DNA of 32,275 bases from an uncultured Erysipelotrichaceae bacterium. GTDB taxonomy: Bacteria > Bacillota_I > Bacilli_A > Erysipelotrichales > Coprobacillaceae. The stretch spans positions 1 through 32,275 of the forward strand of contig CAMTOK010000014.1 of assembly GCA_947074115.1 (NCBI GenBank), read 5' to 3'. The notes under the pieces are model-generated. The model was given only the letters and a program-made list of their open reading frames with translations, was not told the origin of the DNA and ran no database searches. Shown in pieces: positions 30,636 to 32,275 of this stretch (within the stretch, counting starts at the first letter, position 1; the number at the start of each line of letters is the position of its first letter). The translations under genes were made by a program, and so were the position numbers.

Positions 30636-31913
30636 TTATTTAATTAAGTCTTTGTTTCCCATATATGGTCTTAATACTTCTGGTATATTAATTGACCCAT
30701 CTTCATTATAATTGTTTTCAATAAATGCGATTAAGGCTCTTGTACTAGATAAAACTGTATTATTTAATGTCGCAACATAGTAAGTTCCTTGATCACCTTT
30801 TGTTCTAATTCCTAAACGTCTTGCTTGAGCATCACCTAATGTTGAACAAGAACCAACTTCAAAATATTTTTGTTGTCTTGGAGACCAAGCTTCAACATCA
30901 CATGATTTCACTTTTAAATCAGCTAAATCACCACTACAACATTCTAACGTTCTTACTGGAATGTCTAAGTTTCTAAACAATTCAACAGTATAAGACCACA
31001 TTTTGTTGTACCATTCCATTGCTTCTTCAGGTTTACATAAAACAACCATTTCTTGTTTTTCAAATTGATGAACTCTATAAATTCCTCTTTCTTCAATACC
31101 GTGTGCTCCTACTTCTTTTCTAAAGCATGGAGAATATGAAGTCATTGTAATTGGAAGATCTTCTTCTTTTACGATTTGGTCTTTAAATTTACCAATCATA
31201 CTGTGTTCACTTGTTCCGATAAGGTATAAATCTTCTCCTTCGATTTTATACATCATTGCATCCATTTCTGCAAAACTCATTACGCCAGTCACAACATCAC
31301 TTCTAATCATGAAAGGTGGAATGCAATAAGTGAATCCTTTATCAATCATAAAGTCTCTTGCATATGAAATCATTGCAGAAGTTAAACGTGCAATATCTCC
31401 CATTAAATAATAGAAACCATTACCGCTTGTTCTCCCACTTGCATCTTTATCTAATCCTGAAAGCTTAGCAAGGATATCAGCATGGTAAGGAATCTCATAA
31501 GCTGGTACAAATGGATCACCATATTTTTCAATTTCAACGTTTTGTGAATCATCTTTTCCTAAAGGGACTGTTTCGTCAATAAAGTTAGGTATTTTCATCA
31601 TTAATTCATTTAATTGAGGTTCAAGTTTTGCTTCTAACTCTTCATGCTCTTTTAATTCAGTAGCCATTTCATTAACTTTTGCTTTATTAGCTTCAGCTTC
31701 TTCTTTTTTACCTTCTCTCATAAATTGTCCTATTTCTTTAGACAATTTATTTCTTAAAGCTCTTAATTCACTCGCTCTTGTTAAAGAATTTCTATATGCT
31801 TTATCAAGTTCTACAGCTTGATCAACGATATCTAATTTATCGTCTTGGAACTTTTTCTTCATATTTTCTTTAACCAATTCAGGGTTTTCTCTTAAAATTG
31901 CTATATCAATCAT
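30636..31913 (-). CDS. serS: Seryl-tRNA synthetase
   Basis: 425 aa from the ATG at 31911-31913, 6 nt after AGGAG; a longer reading would translate the T-box sequence and is rejected. N-terminal long coiled-coil arm (about 25-105) that grips the tRNA-Ser variable arm, then a class II catalytic core: LIGTSEHSMIGKF, motif 2 SPCFRKEVGAHGIEERGIYRVHQF in part (about 263-286) and motif 3 LSSTRALIAFIEN (about 393-405). It attaches serine to tRNA-Ser. A T-box leader with a UCU specifier controls it. The dlt-like operon follows 19 nt later. Confidence 0.97.
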   Translation of the reverse strand: MIDIAILRENPELVKENMKKKFQDDKLDIVDQAVELDKAYRNSLTRASELRALRNKLSKEIGQFMREGKKEEAEANKAKVNEMATELKEHEELEAKLEPQLNELMMKIPNFIDETVPLGKDDSQNVEIEKYGDPFVPAYEIPYHADILAKLSGLDKDASGRTSGNGFYYLMGDIARLTSAMISYARDFMIDKGFTYCIPPFMIRSDVVTGVMSFAEMDAMMYKIEGEDLYLIGTSEHSMIGKFKDQIVKEEDLPITMTSYSPCFRKEVGAHGIEERGIYRVHQFEKQEMVVLCKPEEAMEWYNKMWSYTVELFRNLDIPVRTLECCSGDLADLKVKSCDVEAWSPRQQKYFEVGSCSTLGDAQARRLGIRTKGDQGTYYVATLNNTVLSSTRALIAFIENNYNEDGSINIPEVLRPYMGNKDLIK

Positions 31914-31929
31914 ACTGTTCTCCTTTAAA

Positions 31930-32141
31930 ATATAATAAAAACACCTCTTTAGGGACGAATAGATCGTGGTGCCACCCTTTTTCATATCAAAAGATATCTT
32001 TTATATGAGATAACGGATCATCCGGAAGTAATTAACTTCTCTTAGAGGTAGATTTCAAATATATATTTTCTTGATTTACACCAACCATCAAGTCTCTATA
32101 AAAAAATACATAATTTACTTATCCTCGTCATCGATTTATCT
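31930..32141 (-). promoter_or_regulatory. serine T-box riboswitch
   Basis: The leader of serS contains the conserved 14-nt T-box AGGGTGGCACCACG (about 31965-31978), which with CGTCCCT forms the antiterminator that reads the tRNA NCCA end. Stem I features are visible: GATGACGAGG at the base, AGAGA and GGTTGGTG distally. The specifier loop GAAATCTACC has codon UCU (32050-32052), a serine codon, matching the downstream gene. Uncharged tRNA-Ser should promote read-through. The final terminator (U run 31937-31941) has only a weak local stem. Confidence 0.93.
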
Positions 32142-32147
32142 TAAAGA

Positions 32148-32156
32148 ATTATACCA
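32148..32156 (-). promoter_or_regulatory. extended -10 promoter of the serS T-box leader
   Basis: TGG-TATAAT on the minus strand with a poor -35. The start near 32141 lies at the base of T-box stem I. Confidence 0.6.
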
Positions 32157-32200
32157 CATCAGTGTATAATATAAAACTAAAAATTATCTTAAGATATACA

Positions 32201-32228
32201 AAAAAAAGGAGAAATTTTCTCCTTTTTT
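32201..32228 (-). terminator. terminator of the right-edge gene
   Basis: AAAAAAGGAGAAA/TTTCTCCTTTTTT inverted repeat with a U run, starting immediately after the stop codon of the partial gene. Confidence 0.85.
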
Positions 32229-32275
32229 CTATTCTTCGATAATTTCAGATTCTTCTGCTTTTTCTACAACTTCAA
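32229..32275 (-). CDS. C-terminal end of an unidentified gene (partial)
   Basis: Only the last 15 codons lie in the window: an acidic tail EVVEKAEESEIIEE then TAG (32229-32231). A terminator follows at once, which supports it being a real gene end. Acidic tails of this kind occur in several proteins (for example trigger factor), but nothing here decides the identity. Confidence 0.6.
   Translation of the reverse strand, partial: EVVEKAEESEIIEE

Noticed and set aside
31914-31985. N-terminal extension of serS (MKKGGTTIY...)
   Set aside because: It is the T-box sequence read as codons; the SD and family alignment place the start at 31913.
1-32275. CRISPR array or tRNA genes
   Set aside because: No regularly spaced direct repeats and no cloverleaf-like sequences were seen apart from the tRNA-like ends of tmRNA.

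Overview
This window looks like an origin-proximal chromosomal segment of an AT-rich, endospore-forming Firmicute, most likely from the Erysipelotrichia (Turicibacter / Thomasclavelia-like gut bacteria). The assignment is inferred from low G+C, strong Shine-Dalgarno (SD) sequences, spoIID/spoIIQ/mbl synteny, the Firmicute-type dnaX-ybaB-recR and tmk-holB-ricT-trmN6-rsmI blocks, and two perfect parS sites. I see no phage, insertion sequence or CRISPR array. Most genes are on the minus strand, so operons below are described in their transcribed direction, from high to low coordinates.

Layout from left to right. (1) 1-5312: trans-translation and RNA decay (secG-rnr-smpB-ssrA), preceded by a TagO/WecA-type glycosyltransferase with an unusual extra C-terminal domain. 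(2) 5428-8108: a lone mupG (MurNAc-6-phosphate hydrolase) converging on two tandem Cof-type HAD phosphatases. (3) 8194-10838: the sporulation/cell-shape trio spoIID-spoIIQ-mbl; spoIIID, which sits here in Bacillus, is absent. (4) 11012-12086: an acetyltransferase and a ferritin-like diiron protein. (5) 12103-14248: a DUF4236 membrane protein, a secreted coiled-coil protein with a Cys-rich tail, a cytosolic protein with five exact 13-residue Ca-binding-like repeats, and an HdeD-like membrane protein. (6) 14362-16977: a GH25 lysozyme with no signal peptide, and a secreted CwlO/PcsB-like NlpC/P60 endopeptidase. (7) 17016-25675: L-lactate dehydrogenase, the tmk-holB-ricT-trmN6-rsmI operon, an NlpC/P60 lipoprotein, and dnaX-ybaB-recR. 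(8) 25735-26276: tadA and the small SRP RNA. (9) 26314-32141: a serine T-box leader, serS, and a dlt-like operon (adenylating ligase, carrier protein, MBOAT, SGNH protein) only 19 nt behind serS. The right edge holds the last codons of an unidentified gene.

Four observations stand out. First, three upstream regions (spoIIQ, the hdeD/Ca-repeat operon, ldh) share the pattern GTRTR-N17-CATAMTA, which resembles the forespore sigma-F/sigma-G promoter class. spoIIQ is a known sigma-F target in Bacillus and acts as an internal control, so the Ca-repeat/HdeD pair and this ldh are candidate forespore genes. Second, a cell-envelope acyl-transfer (dlt-like) operon appears to be physically under a serine T-box, and its adenylating enzyme lacks both the Asp and the Cys that canonical DltA uses to recognise D-alanine. 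Third, two identical parS sites lie 2.6 kb apart, one inside a terminator and one inside the holB coding sequence. Fourth, RNA control elements are tightly packed into coding ends: stop codons sit inside terminator stems, one SD lies inside a terminator arm, and a strong hairpin separates secG from rnr.

Start codons were reset from the longest ORF wherever the SD position decides it (rnr, ferritin-like, Cys-rich secreted protein, hdeD, GH25, ldh, trmN6, dnaX, dltC, serS).
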